DNA of 32,264 nucleotides from JAFGPJ01 sp964439135. Lineage in GTDB: Bacteria; Planctomycetota; Phycisphaerae; Sedimentisphaerales; Anaerobacaceae. This document shows positions 1-9,070 of the stretch, piece by piece; the stretch's first letter is position 1, and every line of letters begins with the position of its first letter. The stretch lies in the NCBI GenBank assembly GCA_964439135.1, contig CAYTNN010000021.1, positions 1 through 32,264 of the forward strand, in the 5' to 3' direction. The position numbers and the translations under genes are program-made. Below the pieces are notes generated by a model. The model saw nothing but the letters and a program-made list of their open reading frames with translations. It ran no database searches and had not been told where the DNA came from.

Positions 1-1941
1 GAAGCTGCCGACAAATGCCGGGTAGCCTCTGAACCACAGCGACAATTCCCCAACGTCTTGCTCCGTCCAGTCCCGCTGGTCTGTCAGCGTATGCTCAACC
101 TCCGAATACTTCGAGAAGCCCTGCTTGTTGTTGTCGTATGCAATCGGCATCGACTGGTTGCCGCCGTGTACGATAGTCTCTTCGGTATAAGAAGGGGTGG
201 TTTCGTCGCCTACCGCAGCTCCGGTACCGTTGCCGGCATAGTAATCCAGAGTACCCGGCGAGCCATAACCAAGCCCGTCGTGCCATGCGTACCATATCTG
301 GTTCTCGCCGGCATCATAGTCCTCGAAATCATCTATAACAAAGAAATCGCCTGTCGTGAAGCTCCAGACGTCGCCGGGCCATGGACTATCGGGATTGACG
401 TCGTTGACCTCATCGACTCGCCAGTAGTACATAGTATTCATTATAAGCTTGCCGGGATTGTAGCTCTCCTGACCGAGATTTTGTGTTCCCTTGTACTCGG
501 GCGATGTTTTATCAGCATTGGCAACAGCGTCCGCGTCCATGCCCATGTATACCTCGTGAGAAGCAGCGATGGCTCCTGCATCCCAGCCAAGAACTACCGT
601 CGGCTTCACGTCCACGGCACCATCTGCCGGATACGGATTACTGATTGCGCCTTCGGTTGTGAAACTCCAGACATCACCTGTATAGGTATTAGTACCATCA
701 TTCTCATCGATCCGCCAATAGTAAGTCTTTGCAAATTTAAGTGGGCCGGGAGAATATGTCGTTACTCCCACAGAAGATCCTTTAGTGGCATTTGCTACGG
801 TCTCAAAGTCCTCCCCGAAGTATACCGTGTGCAATTTTGCACCGTAGCCGGCCGCCCAGCTTAAGGTCATATCCACTGCAACAGATTCGGCTCCCTCGAC
901 CGGGATGGGTTTATAGGCTGTCTTAGGTGGAACCGTGAAACTCCAGACATTACCTTTGTAAACAGTCCCTTCAGCGTTAATCTCATCAATCCGCCAATAG
1001 TATGTCTCGCCGGGAACAAGGCCATCCGGAAATGGGTATCCCGGGAAGCCGATAACAAAAAACGTCAGCGTCAGGCCCTGATTACCCTGGAATAACTCGG
1101 AATCATGTGTGGCATCATTAACATCGTCAAAATTATCGCCGACGTACACATCGTGTGAGACGGCGGTAGGTCCCGCCAACCAGCCCAGGGTCGCCCATGT
1201 ATTCGTATGCATGGAACCGTCAGCCGGATTGGGCTTGCCGGCTATATTGCCGGCCACAAGCACACCCGTTGCCCACAAGTTGGGAGCCTGCCAGCCATTT
1301 CCATCCGATCCATACCAGGAAATCTGCGAGTCTCGATCACCACCGTCGTCGTCATCGTTGATCCAGACCTCGATGCCAATTTCCTGGCCCGGCGTTGGTG
1401 CCATGCCCATGATGCTTGTCCATGGTATCTTGATTTCAAAGAGATAACCGCTATCGGTCGTGGCGACCGCATATTCTATGCCGACTAAGCTCGGTTCACC
1501 GTTGTGGTACGCTCTGGGCGTTTCCACCATAGTATTCCACCTAAAGGCGTACTGATGGTCATTTTCGTCACATGTAGCACCTTTGCTGTTATCACCGTCG
1601 ATGTAGAACTCGACACTGTCATCCTGCCATGAGTCGGCTATGGATGTGTCAGCCTGCAAAGACTCATCTTTGACCTCGACCAGCACGTATATACATTCAT
1701 AGCCCCAAAGGGCTCTCCAGACACCGGAGCAATCCGCAGCCGAACTTGGATCGCTTCCTGAGACAGTAACGTTTATCGACTGTTCTGATGATAACGACCA
1801 TATATCATCCACGACACCGTCGATTACCGGCATGGCTGAATCCGGGTTGCGGATGAGCACATCAGCTTCTTGAGCCGAGGATGTGCTAATCAGGCTCAGT
1901 ACAAAAATAAGAAAAAATACATAAATCAGTTTTCTAAACAT
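1..1941 (-). CDS. Giant modular secreted protein, CBM9-like N-terminus (paralog 1, 3' end outside window)
   Basis: This is an open frame of 647 codons running off the left edge. It starts with ATG at 1941, preceded by a perfect AAGGAGG (1948-1954). Residues 1-23 are a signal peptide with likely cleavage after SSA. Residues about 25-215 resemble a CBM9/DOMON-like carbohydrate-binding domain (motif DSWQDDSVEFYID). Three Fn3-like modules follow, starting near residues 235, 341 and 431, each with a (A/V)SHxVYxG strand or equivalent and a YYWRxDE...VWSFT ending. The conserved core (VIDDFEDYDAGENQIWYAW) starts near 532 and is cut at AFVGSF. It is clearly paralogous to the proteins at 9422, 12659 and 19298, and its modules are closest to those of 9422. 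Secretion and glycan binding are inferred from the modules; no catalytic site is seen in the visible part. Confidence 0.88.
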   Translation of the reverse strand, partial: MFRKLIYVFFLIFVLSLISTSSAQEADVLIRNPDSAMPVIDGVVDDIWSLSSEQSINVTVSGSDPSSAADCSGVWRALWGYECIYVLVEVKDESLQADTSIADSWQDDSVEFYIDGDNSKGATCDENDHQYAFRWNTMVETPRAYHNGEPSLVGIEYAVATTDSGYLFEIKIPWTSIMGMAPTPGQEIGIEVWINDDDDGGDRDSQISWYGSDGNGWQAPNLWATGVLVAGNIAGKPNPADGSMHTNTWATLGWLAGPTAVSHDVYVGDNFDDVNDATHDSELFQGNQGLTLTFFVIGFPGYPFPDGLVPGETYYWRIDEINAEGTVYKGNVWSFTVPPKTAYKPIPVEGAESVAVDMTLSWAAGYGAKLHTVYFGEDFETVANATKGSSVGVTTYSPGPLKFAKTYYWRIDENDGTNTYTGDVWSFTTEGAISNPYPADGAVDVKPTVVLGWDAGAIAASHEVYMGMDADAVANADKTSPEYKGTQNLGQESYNPGKLIMNTMYYWRVDEVNDVNPDSPWPGDVWSFTTGDFFVIDDFEDYDAGENQIWYAWHDGLGYGSPGTLDYYAGNGTGAAVGDETTPSYTEETIVHGGNQSMPIAYDNNKQGFSKYSEVEHTLTDQRDWTEQDVGELSLWFRGYPAFVGSF

Positions 1942-2260
1942 AATACGCCTCCTTCAAAGATAATGAGTGATAATAGTGTGAACTGCAACCAATTCAATTC
2001 ATCCTTGCATAGGATGATTACTTGTGTTTTGCTATACCTCCTTTCCTCAGAGAGCTAAACAATGGTTAAAAATCAACAAAACCACTGTGAATAATAAAGT
2101 CCTCACCCTTAACTGGGTGTCGAACTCAGAAAAATCACTCTTAACATACTGAAAAATTAAAGAATGCTCTTGGTCATAAGGCCAGAATCCACAGATGTAA
2201 GACTATACGGCATGAGTCTCACTAAAATTCTTTGTACCAAATTACCCACTCTCTCGTCAA
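1942..2260 (-). promoter_or_regulatory. Promoter and long 5' leader of paralog 1
   Basis: On the minus strand, TTGACG (2255-2260) and TACAAA (2231-2236) are separated by 18 bp, giving a plausible housekeeping promoter. Transcription from it would leave a 5' leader of about 280 nt. Near 2050 on the minus strand the leader has TGAGGAAAGGAGGT, which resembles TGAGGAAAGCAGGT in the leaders of the plus-strand paralogs, and it ends in the same GAAGGAGG-ATG arrangement as paralog 4. Most of the rest is too diverged to align by eye. Confidence 0.45.
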
Positions 2261-2680
2261 GAAAAATCCATATACTTTGGTTAATACACCGACTACCCAA
2301 TTGAAAAAAATTATGAAAAAATGTTTTTGTTTTGAAATTCTGCCAAAAAACACCTGTTTTAATTCAGGAATATTATCTTTAGTATCTGTCGTATAAGCAC
2401 TTATATTATCATAGCCATATTCTGAATTAACTTATTACCAGATTGTACAAAAATACTCCCTTAAAAAACCTTCATGAAGTCCGATATAAATCGTAATAAT
2501 TGAAATTTATAAAAACTTAATTGTTATTTGCATTCACATCATAATAAAGCTATTAATTCTGTGCTGAGCGTAGAGAACTTACTTCTGAGTTTATATGTGA
2601 ATTGTCCGCAATTAATATTTAATTTACATTCTAATCACGTATAATAGTAGTGTTTCCATTATTCTTTTTATTGTCGAGTT
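2261..2680. other. AT-rich intergenic region between divergent genes
   Basis: This stretch is clearly richer in A and T than the flanking genes and holds no convincing ORF or RNA gene. The part nearest the sigma-factor gene contains TATAAT (2640-2645), with TTTAAT (2618-2623) at 16 bp spacing. That is a weak candidate promoter for the gene at 2681. I see nothing else in it. Confidence 0.4.
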
Positions 2681-3292
2681 ATGGGCAATGATTTTGTAAA
2701 ACTAAGCGATGCTGAACTTCTCGCCCGCTATACAGCCGGTGAGGAGGCTGCGTTTCGTGAAATCGTAACTCGCTATAAAAACAGCCTTTACGCATTTCTT
2801 CGACAGTTCTTAAACCGGCATGACCTTGTTGAGGATGTTTTTCAGGAGACGTTTTTACAGTTATATACCAGCCGGAATAGCTTCGATACAAACCGACCTT
2901 TGCGTCCCTGGCTTTTTACAATAGCAGCGAATAAAGCAAAGGATGCTCTTCGCAAATGGCAACGTACATCCGCTGTTTCGATTGGCACTATGGCGGATTC
3001 GCAGGATCTGTCATTTGATGATATGCTTAATACCGTTACTTCTGACAACACATTACCTTATGAGGAACTGCAAAAGGATGAAACAGCCTCGCGTGTTGGA
3101 CAGATTATAGCGAATATGCCGGAAAATCTGCGAGAAATCTTAGGTTTAGCATATTTTCAGGGATTTTCTTACAAACAAATGGCTGAGATTTTGAGTATAC
3201 CTATCGGAACGGTTAAGAGTCGATTGCACACAGCCGTTGGTCGTTTTGCAAAAGAGTGGAAGGCATCAGTTGGGAGCAAAGAATTCAAATGA
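2681..3292 (+). CDS. ECF-type RNA polymerase sigma factor
   Basis: This 203-residue protein has the two-domain layout of ECF sigma factors. Region 2 covers about residues 20-95 (FREIVTRYKNSLYAFLRQF, then DLVEDVFQETFLQLY, then LRPWLFTIAANKAKDALRK). Region 4 covers about residues 135-190 (MPENLREILGLAYFQGFSYKQMAEIL, IPIGTVKSRLHTAVGRF), where the helix-turn-helix reads the -35 element. The ATG at 2681 lacks a clear Shine-Dalgarno sequence; TATAAT lies about 36 bp upstream. The gene overlaps the next one by ATGA, so the two are probably translated together. This pairing points to regulation by the downstream membrane protein, which is an inference. The regulon is unknown. Confidence 0.93.
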   Translation: MGNDFVKLSDAELLARYTAGEEAAFREIVTRYKNSLYAFLRQFLNRHDLVEDVFQETFLQLYTSRNSFDTNRPLRPWLFTIAANKAKDALRKWQRTSAVSIGTMADSQDLSFDDMLNTVTSDNTLPYEELQKDETASRVGQIIANMPENLREILGLAYFQGFSYKQMAEILSIPIGTVKSRLHTAVGRFAKEWKASVGSKEFK

Positions 3293-4326
3293 TTCCGCTT
3301 AATAGCGAGCAGAAACAGCTTTTATTTGATTATTGTTTCGGTTTTACATCCCCCGAACAGACCATCGAATCTGAAGCATTAATCTCATCCAGCAAACGCG
3401 CTGCCGTACTTCATTCCAAAATCAAATCCACCCTTGAACCACTTAATAGCATAGAACTTCAATTCTGCCCTGATTCTCTGGCGGATCGTACCGTTTTACG
3501 GCTTAACAGCTTAGCAAATTCAAGCCAGGCCCGGCTTCAGAAATTGCTTGCCAGCGAGCAAAACAGGAAATTTACTTCCAAAGACTGGCTTCTGGCAGGT
3601 TTTGGTCGAAAATTAGCCACCGCAGCGGTTCTTATGATTGTTGGAAGTCTGCTGATCACATCATTCAGAGCCGTATCCGGCTATGCCCGCCATCATTCTT
3701 TGCGTCAGCAATGCCAGATGCAGCAGAGCAGCATCTTCCAGGGCTTGAACAATTATATTTCCGACCATGATGGCCAATCCCCTGCCGTCGCAACTTCAGC
3801 AGGCGATCCATGGTGGAAGGTGGGCGATCAGGGCGACGAGAACCATTCCAATACCCGACGTGTCTATCTTTTGGTAAAAAAAGGTTATGTAAAACCAACC
3901 GATTTTGTTTGTCCCGCGTGTGAACACGGCGAAAACCTCCAAATGACTCCCTCACAATTAAGTAAATTCAAGGATTTCCCCAGCAGAAGATATATAACAT
4001 ACAGTTTCCAGATTAGTTGCCGCCATACAAGTAACGGCAAACTGCTTTGCAGAAACGTCATAATGTCAGACTGGAACCCGGTTTTTGAAGAATTACCTGA
4101 TGACTTCTCAAAGCAAGTTAACGTTCGACTTAACAAGAAGTTGTTAACCCTTAACAGCAACAATCACAACCGTCGCGGACAGAACGTTTTATTTGGCGAC
4201 GGCCGGGTAGAGTTTCTAAAAACACGTTTCATCGGAACCGATGATATTTTCACTCTACAGGACACCGACGTCTATCAAGGCAGTGAATCACCTTCCTGCG
4301 AGACCGACTTCTTCCTTGCCCCATAA
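3289..4326 (+). CDS. One-pass membrane protein with H-x-DG pseudopilin-like C-terminus, probable partner of the ECF sigma factor
   Basis: I chose the ATG at 3289 because it overlaps the sigma-factor stop as ATGA; an in-frame ATG at 3256 would overlap it by 37 bases. The protein has 345 residues. Residues 1-105 form a cytoplasmic-looking helical part, the place an anti-sigma domain would sit. Residues about 109-128 form one membrane helix. The rest is extracytoplasmic and includes a CPAC pair and, near residues 294-308, HNRRGQNVLFGDGRV. That is an H-x10-DG version of the 'prepilin-type processing-associated H-X9-DG' motif common in planctomycete DUF1559-like proteins. No zinc-binding anti-sigma motif is visible. 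An anti-sigma role is inferred from position and topology only. Confidence 0.75.
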   Translation: MIPLNSEQKQLLFDYCFGFTSPEQTIESEALISSSKRAAVLHSKIKSTLEPLNSIELQFCPDSLADRTVLRLNSLANSSQARLQKLLASEQNRKFTSKDWLLAGFGRKLATAAVLMIVGSLLITSFRAVSGYARHHSLRQQCQMQQSSIFQGLNNYISDHDGQSPAVATSAGDPWWKVGDQGDENHSNTRRVYLLVKKGYVKPTDFVCPACEHGENLQMTPSQLSKFKDFPSRRYITYSFQISCRHTSNGKLLCRNVIMSDWNPVFEELPDDFSKQVNVRLNKKLLTLNSNNHNRRGQNVLFGDGRVEFLKTRFIGTDDIFTLQDTDVYQGSESPSCETDFFLAP

Positions 4327-4456
4327 AATCCGCATGAGGCAAAATCCCACTTTGCCTGTTATATGCTCAGGGAAAATGCTCCGGATTTAGAATTATAGCC
4401 CGCTTTTCAGCAAATATCTGTTCACACACAGTTCATTGTGTTGGCTCGTGCGTTCT

Positions 4457-5329
4457 TTAGCTCAGGAGGCCGTAGTCTGCTAATGTCTTTTCGAGAACAA
4501 CTTTTTTGTCCTCTTCGAGCGGCGTCATAGGCAGTCGCAATTCTTCCGAAGCCATATTCAGAATCGCCATAGCAGCCTTGATCGGTATTGGATTCGTGGC
4601 CAAAGTAAGCATCCCCTTGCTCAGTGCGAAAAGCTTTTTGTGCCATTTAAGGGCTGAGACAAAATCACCTTCCAGAATCAAATCGGTCATCGCCTTGACG
4701 TCTGTCGGCACAATGTTCGCCACTACACTGATTACGCCCTTACCACCGATCGAGGCTAACGGCAAAGTAAGAGAATCATCACCCGAGATAATGGTTATGT
4801 CGCATCGAGTAGCAATTTCACTGGCCTGGTCCATACTACCGGTCGCCTCTTTGATCGCAACGATGTTTTCGAGTTCAGACAACCTCGCGATTGTCTCCGG
4901 TGTCATGCCGGCTCCGCAACGGCCAGGTATATTGTATAATACGACCGGCAAGTCAACATTTTCAGCTATCGCCTTAAAATGCTGATAAAAGCCTTCCTGC
5001 ATGGGCTTATTGTAATATGGCCCGACCTGCAGCGTTGCATCGGCCCCCACTTTTTTTGCATATGCAGTAAGCTCAATCGCCTCGGCTGTGCTGTTTGCAC
5101 CTGCCCCTGCGATTACAGGGACTTGTCCGCCCACAGCCTTAACCACTCTTTCGATGACCTTTTTATGCTCTTCGTAACTTAAGGTCGGCGATTCACCGGT
5201 CGTCCCAACCGGCACTATACCATCTATGCCGCCCTCCAATTGGAATTCGATCAGCTCATCGAGGGTTTCAAAGTCTATTTCACCATCCTGAAAAGGCGTA
5301 ACCAGCGCTACCATTGCCCCTGTAAACAT
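4457..5329 (-). CDS. dapA: 4-hydroxy-tetrahydrodipicolinate synthase
   Basis: This enzyme condenses pyruvate with aspartate semialdehyde in the lysine/diaminopimelate pathway, in the cytosol. The 290-residue length is standard. The key residues are in place: GTTGESPTL with Thr43/Thr44, Tyr105-Tyr106 in GPYYNKP, Tyr132 in VLYNIPGR, Arg137 that binds the substrate carboxylate, and the Schiff-base Lys160 in AIKEATGS. Only the strand before PYYNKP is slightly unusual (LQVGPYYNKP rather than the common LVVTPYYNKP). The start has AGGAG about 7 bases upstream. It lies 69 bp downstream of pdxJ on the same strand, so co-transcription is likely. Confidence 0.97.
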   Translation of the reverse strand: MFTGAMVALVTPFQDGEIDFETLDELIEFQLEGGIDGIVPVGTTGESPTLSYEEHKKVIERVVKAVGGQVPVIAGAGANSTAEAIELTAYAKKVGADATLQVGPYYNKPMQEGFYQHFKAIAENVDLPVVLYNIPGRCGAGMTPETIARLSELENIVAIKEATGSMDQASEIATRCDITIISGDDSLTLPLASIGGKGVISVVANIVPTDVKAMTDLILEGDFVSALKWHKKLFALSKGMLTLATNPIPIKAAMAILNMASEELRLPMTPLEEDKKVVLEKTLADYGLLS

Positions 5330-5398
5330 TCCAAATCTCCTAATTTCGTAAAAACTTCATAGCCCACAGTTTATAGTCTCTGTGCCATGAACTGGCAA

Positions 5399-6124
5399 TT
5401 ACGAACTGAATTTATCTATCAATTTTATCATTTCGGCGGTTGCCTGCCCGATTCCGACGAGGACAGCTCGTGCTAAGATACTATGGCCGATATTGAACTC
5501 GCAAAGGTCTTTTATGCGTGCCACGCCGGCAATATTACGATATGTTAGACCGTGGCCTGCGTGGACTATGAGCTTATTGTCCATAGCGAGTTCTTTGCCG
5601 GCAACCAACTCGGCAAGCTTTTTATTGACTGCTCTTTGGCCCCTGGCATTCGCGTACATGCCGGTATGCAGTTCGACGGCATCGCAGCCGGTCTGAGCCG
5701 AAGCGGCAATTTGTTCTTTATCAGGCGCGATAAAAGTACTCACCAAAATACGTTTTTTGTGCATTCTTTTGACAACGCCGGCAAGGCGTTCCTTTTGCCG
5801 AACGCAATCCAGGCCGCCTTCGGTGGTCAGCTCGGCTCTTTTTTCCGGGACCAACGTTACCTGGTCAGGCCTGATTTCCTCGGCGATTTTGACTATTAGC
5901 TCGGCCATACACATTTCCAGATTCAGCTTGCAGGCAACGGTCTCTTTCAGCAGCCGAACATCCCGGTCGCATATATGGCGTCTGTCCTGGCGCAGGTGAA
6001 CGGTTATTCCGTTTGCACCGGCCAACTCGCACTGGACCGCCGCCCAGACCGGGTCCGGCTCATCGGTCAGCCGGGCCTGCCTGATAGTTGCTACATGGTC
6101 TATATTTACATTTAGTACAGCCAT
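5399..6124 (-). CDS. pdxJ: Pyridoxine 5'-phosphate synthase
   Basis: PdxJ closes the pyridine ring in the DXP-dependent vitamin B6 pathway, using 1-deoxyxylulose 5-phosphate and 3-amino-2-oxopropyl phosphate. The 241-residue frame carries the family signatures in order: NVNIDHVATIRQAR (6-18), EPDPV (22-26), HLRQDRRHI (43-51), NLEM (68-71), LVPEKR (91-96), ELHTG (151-155), HAGHGL (188-193) and EFNIGHSI (209-216). The usual HLREDRRH reads HLRQDRRH here, a Glu-to-Gln change at residue 46; the neighbouring active-site histidine and arginines are kept. GAGGG lies upstream of the ATG. It is the first gene of a likely pdxJ-dapA unit. Confidence 0.97.
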   Translation of the reverse strand: MAVLNVNIDHVATIRQARLTDEPDPVWAAVQCELAGANGITVHLRQDRRHICDRDVRLLKETVACKLNLEMCMAELIVKIAEEIRPDQVTLVPEKRAELTTEGGLDCVRQKERLAGVVKRMHKKRILVSTFIAPDKEQIAASAQTGCDAVELHTGMYANARGQRAVNKKLAELVAGKELAMDNKLIVHAGHGLTYRNIAGVARIKDLCEFNIGHSILARAVLVGIGQATAEMIKLIDKFSS

Positions 6125-6312
6125 TTTCTTGCCCTCGAATTTCTCGCTGGATTATATCACTGTGCAGTTTCAATACAAGCAAATTTAAGCCACATCTGTT
6201 AAACTATAGTTTCCGTGATTTATCACTAATCGCGAAATCCGGGGGTGTTGTTCCGATTAAATACGAAGCATCGGAGCGATCATTTTAAACCGTTGTTTAA
6301 TTGATCCTGTAT

Positions 6313-6341
6313 TTGTGCTATATTTATGCTGCTTATATAAG
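6313..6341 (+). promoter_or_regulatory. Candidate promoter for pgsA
   Basis: TTGTGC (6313-6318) and TATAAG (6336-6341) are spaced by 17 bp in the 274-bp divergent region between pdxJ and pgsA. It would give a leader of about 50 nt. The -35 match is only partial. I did not find a comparable element for pdxJ. Confidence 0.35.
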
Positions 6342-6398
6342 ATAATAGAAATAATACGAAGGCAAAGATCGGCAATTATTGATTCACGGTAGCAATCT

Positions 6399-7037
6399 AT
6401 GAAAGTAAAGTTAAATTGGGCCACTCGGATTACAATATTTCGGATACTGTTGATTATTCCATTTGTCAGTTTTATGCTCAAGATCAATGATCCGGCTCTA
6501 AGCTATACTGCCCGGAACGTAATGCGGTATGTGTCGATTCTCCTGTTTCTGGTAATGGCTGTTAGTGACGGCGTTGACGGATATCTGGCTCGCAGGAAAA
6601 ATCAGATTACGAAACTCGGCGCGTTTCTTGACCCGATTGCAGACAAACTGCTTATCACCTGTGCGTGCCTTCTTTTAGCCACGCAACGGAGTCATGTTGA
6701 GAATTTTATGCTGCCGCCAACGGTTGTCGTACTGATCATCGGCAAAGACCTGTTTTTGCTGATCGGTTTTGTAATTGTCTATTTAATTACGTCAAAAATC
6801 CACATCGCCCCCGTATTCGTCGGCAAACTCGCCACTACTTTGCAATTGTCGATGGTAGCGGGAATTCTGATTGGTCCTGAGGTTTCCAGCATACTGCCGG
6901 GCTGGATTTGGTTCCTGCGGTTTCTCTGGTGGTCGGCTGCTGGAACCGCTATTTTAGTAACGCTTATTTACACACGCGACGGAAGTCGTTATATTGAAGC
7001 ATATGAGCAGAACCTTGCGAACAAAAATGAGAATTAA
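6399..7037 (+). CDS. pgsA: CDP-alcohol phosphatidyltransferase (PgsA-like, phosphatidylglycerophosphate synthase)
   Basis: This 212-residue integral membrane protein has a complete CDP-alcohol phosphotransferase signature, D-x2-D-G-x2-A-R-x8-G-x3-D-x3-D: Asp57, Asp60, Gly61, Ala64, Arg65, Gly74, Asp78, Asp82. These aspartates bind the metals and the CDP head group. Hydrophobic segments lie near residues 11-27, 43-56, 83-95, 107-130, 145-160 and 170-186. The N-terminal NWATRITIFRILLIIP is typical of PgsA, the enzyme that makes phosphatidylglycerol phosphate. Phosphatidylserine or cardiolipin synthases of the same superfamily are less likely alternatives. ribBA follows 107 bp downstream on the same strand. 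Confidence 0.9.
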   Translation: MKVKLNWATRITIFRILLIIPFVSFMLKINDPALSYTARNVMRYVSILLFLVMAVSDGVDGYLARRKNQITKLGAFLDPIADKLLITCACLLLATQRSHVENFMLPPTVVVLIIGKDLFLLIGFVIVYLITSKIHIAPVFVGKLATTLQLSMVAGILIGPEVSSILPGWIWFLRFLWWSAAGTAILVTLIYTRDGSRYIEAYEQNLANKNEN

Positions 7038-7144
7038 GAGTAGCAACTAAAAACCATGGTCGAAAACAAATCCCAGCCATAAGGTAGTTGTTTTTAATTA
7101 TTGCTTTGAATCTTCGTTTTATTCTCTTCACTGGGGATATATAG

Positions 7145-8386
7145 GTGACGATACAATTTAGCGAAATACCGGAAGTTCTGGAGAAGCTTCGCCAAGGCAA
7201 CATGATTGTGCTTGTCGATGCCGAGGACCGTGAGAACGAAGGCGACCTGGTATGCGCCGCCGAGAAGGTAACGCCCCAGATTATCAACTTCATGGCCAGG
7301 TTCGGCCGGGGGCTTATTTGTCTGCCGCTTCTGCCGGAGAAATGCGATGCTCTGGGCCTTTATCCGCAGACGGTCGATAATACGGCACGCTTCGGAACGG
7401 CCTTTACCGTCAGCATTGACGCTGCCGACGGTATTACTACAGGTATCAGCGCCTCTGACAGGGCACATACCATACAGGTGGCGATGGGGGATCACGCCAG
7501 GGCCAGTGACCTTGCCCGCCCCGGCCATATATTTCCGCTCCGATCCCGCGAGGGAGGGGTGCTGGTACGAGCGGGACAAACCGAAGGAGCAATCGATTTG
7601 ATGCGTCTGGCGGGCTTGAAATCGGCCGGTGTCATCTGCGAAATTATGAACGAAGACGGCTCGATGGCGCGAGTGCCGGAACTGCTGAAATTCTGCGAAA
7701 AGCACAAACTGAAAATCGCCTCTATCGCCAAGCTGATAGAATATCGACTGCAGCGTGAGAGCCAGATCAAACGCCTCGAGTGCGTCAATCTGCCCACAGA
7801 CTACGGTGAATTTACGCTGATCGCCTACGAGAGCGTTACTTCAGCCGAGCCTCATCTGGCTTTATGCAAAGGTGATGTTGGCCGGCTCGACGAGAATGGC
7901 AAACCCATTGAGCAAAACGAACCGCTGCTGGTGCGGGTGCATTCGGAATGTATGACAGGCGATTTGTTTCATTCACAGCGCTGCGAATGTGGCTACCAGA
8001 TGATAACCGCGATGAAAATGATCGAGCAGGCCGGCAAAGGCGCCTTGATTTATTTAAGGCAGGAAGGTAGAGGTATCGGCCTTGCGAACAAACTGCGGGC
8101 TTATAAACTCCAGGAGCAGGGTCTTGATACGGTTGACGCAAATCTGCAATTGGGCTTCATGGCAGATAAACGAGACTATGGAATTGGCGCTCAAATCTGT
8201 CGTGACCTTGGACTGCGGGAAATTAAAATATTAACCAATAATCCCAAAAAGATTAATCGCCTTGAGGTTTATGGCATAAAAATTATTGAGCAAATTCCGC
8301 TAAAGGCCGAACCGGGCGAGCATAACATTAACTATTTGAGAACAAAAAAATACCGCCTCGGCCATTTACTTAATGAGGATTTATAG
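7145..8386 (+). CDS. ribBA: Bifunctional 3,4-dihydroxy-2-butanone-4-phosphate synthase / GTP cyclohydrolase II
   Basis: This is the two-domain riboflavin enzyme. Residues 1-205 form the DHBP synthase, with the acidic loop EDRENEGD (27-34) and RPGHIFPL (125-132), which converts ribulose 5-phosphate. Residues 208-413 form GTP cyclohydrolase II, with the zinc cysteines C269, C280 and C282 in SECMTGDLFHSQRCECG, the YLRQEGRGIGL loop (303-313) and DYGIGAQICRDLG. All catalytic motifs are present in both halves, so both activities should be retained. The start is GTG at 7145, with GGGGAT about 9 bases upstream; the reading MTIQFSEIPE matches the family N-terminus. The short 107-bp leader leaves little room for an FMN riboswitch, and I see none. 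Confidence 0.97.
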   Translation: MTIQFSEIPEVLEKLRQGNMIVLVDAEDRENEGDLVCAAEKVTPQIINFMARFGRGLICLPLLPEKCDALGLYPQTVDNTARFGTAFTVSIDAADGITTGISASDRAHTIQVAMGDHARASDLARPGHIFPLRSREGGVLVRAGQTEGAIDLMRLAGLKSAGVICEIMNEDGSMARVPELLKFCEKHKLKIASIAKLIEYRLQRESQIKRLECVNLPTDYGEFTLIAYESVTSAEPHLALCKGDVGRLDENGKPIEQNEPLLVRVHSECMTGDLFHSQRCECGYQMITAMKMIEQAGKGALIYLRQEGRGIGLANKLRAYKLQEQGLDTVDANLQLGFMADKRDYGIGAQICRDLGLREIKILTNNPKKINRLEVYGIKIIEQIPLKAEPGEHNINYLRTKKYRLGHLLNEDL

Positions 8387-8458
8387 CTCTTTTGGATTTT
8401 GCGCTTTATTGCCAACGGTTTGTGAGAATTTCTATTTTATGAAATATCGAAAGTGAGA

Positions 8459-8983
8459 ATGAAACAAGTTCCTGTCATATTCCGGTTTTTTTTGTTTATA
8501 CTTCTGTCCATCGGTGCTGGTTGCACACAGCCGGGGACAATTAACGAAAATACCGCTAAGATCGATAATGATACTGATGGGCTCTCATCCTATTTTCGTT
8601 ATGCCCCTGTGAAAATCGACATTATGCCGCTGACTGAATTTGTTAGCCCCGGCGATACTAAGCAGTCTAAAATTAATATTTATGTTAGTCTGCTCGATCC
8701 ATTCGGTTCCCAGATTAAATCGCCGGGCATGTTTCGTTTTGAATTGTACGAGTATATACAGCGATCGGCTGAGTCTAAGGGAAAAAGGGCTGTTATTTGG
8801 CCGGACGTCGATTTAACCGACCCGGTGAAAAATAATGAATCATGGCGGGATTTCCTGCGGGCTTACGTGTTCAGTTTGCCTTGCGAGCAAACCAACAGCC
8901 AGGACTACATTCTACAGGTAACGTGTCTTTGCCCGAACGGCAAGCGCCTTTCATCCGAATTCACCCTTAGACAAACAAAATAA
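8459..8983 (+). CDS. Small putative lipoprotein of unknown function
   Basis: The ATG at 8459 gives 174 residues; a GTG at 8453 would add two. The N-terminus (MKQVPVIFRFFLFILLSIGAGCTQ) is a basic-hydrophobic signal sequence ending in a cysteine. The lipobox IGAGC is imperfect, since -3 is Gly rather than Leu. The mature part has no membrane segment and no domain I recognise; it looks like a small beta-rich extracytoplasmic protein ending in LSSEFTLRQTK. It lies 72 bp after ribBA and could be read through from it. No function is assigned. Confidence 0.7.
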   Translation: MKQVPVIFRFFLFILLSIGAGCTQPGTINENTAKIDNDTDGLSSYFRYAPVKIDIMPLTEFVSPGDTKQSKINIYVSLLDPFGSQIKSPGMFRFELYEYIQRSAESKGKRAVIWPDVDLTDPVKNNESWRDFLRAYVFSLPCEQTNSQDYILQVTCLCPNGKRLSSEFTLRQTK

Positions 8984-9041
8984 CCTGCTCCCAATCCTAT
9001 ATAAATATAGCAAAAGTCCCTTCTTATCGGTCATTTTTTAT

Positions 9042-9070
9042 TTGACAAAAAATAGCTATTTTAGTATAAG
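9042..9070 (+). promoter_or_regulatory. Strong sigma70-type promoter of paralog 2
   Basis: TTGACA (9042-9047) and TATAAG (9065-9070) are separated by exactly 17 bp. The same element recurs at equivalent positions before the genes at 12659 and 19298, which supports it. Transcription would begin near 9077 and leave about 345 nt before the ATG. Confidence 0.75.

Noticed and set aside
58..864. Long plus-strand open frame opposite paralog 1
   Set aside because: It is the antisense of the Fn3-like modules; its product shows no domain, while the minus frame has signal peptide, ribosome binding site and recognisable modules. The same holds for the antisense frames at 10400-11119, 14237-14638 and 15494-16147.
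7045..7097. CAACTA...TAGTTG-TTTTT between pgsA and ribBA as a terminator or riboswitch
   Set aside because: The stem is only 6 bp around a loop of over 30 bases, and no FMN riboswitch motif is visible.
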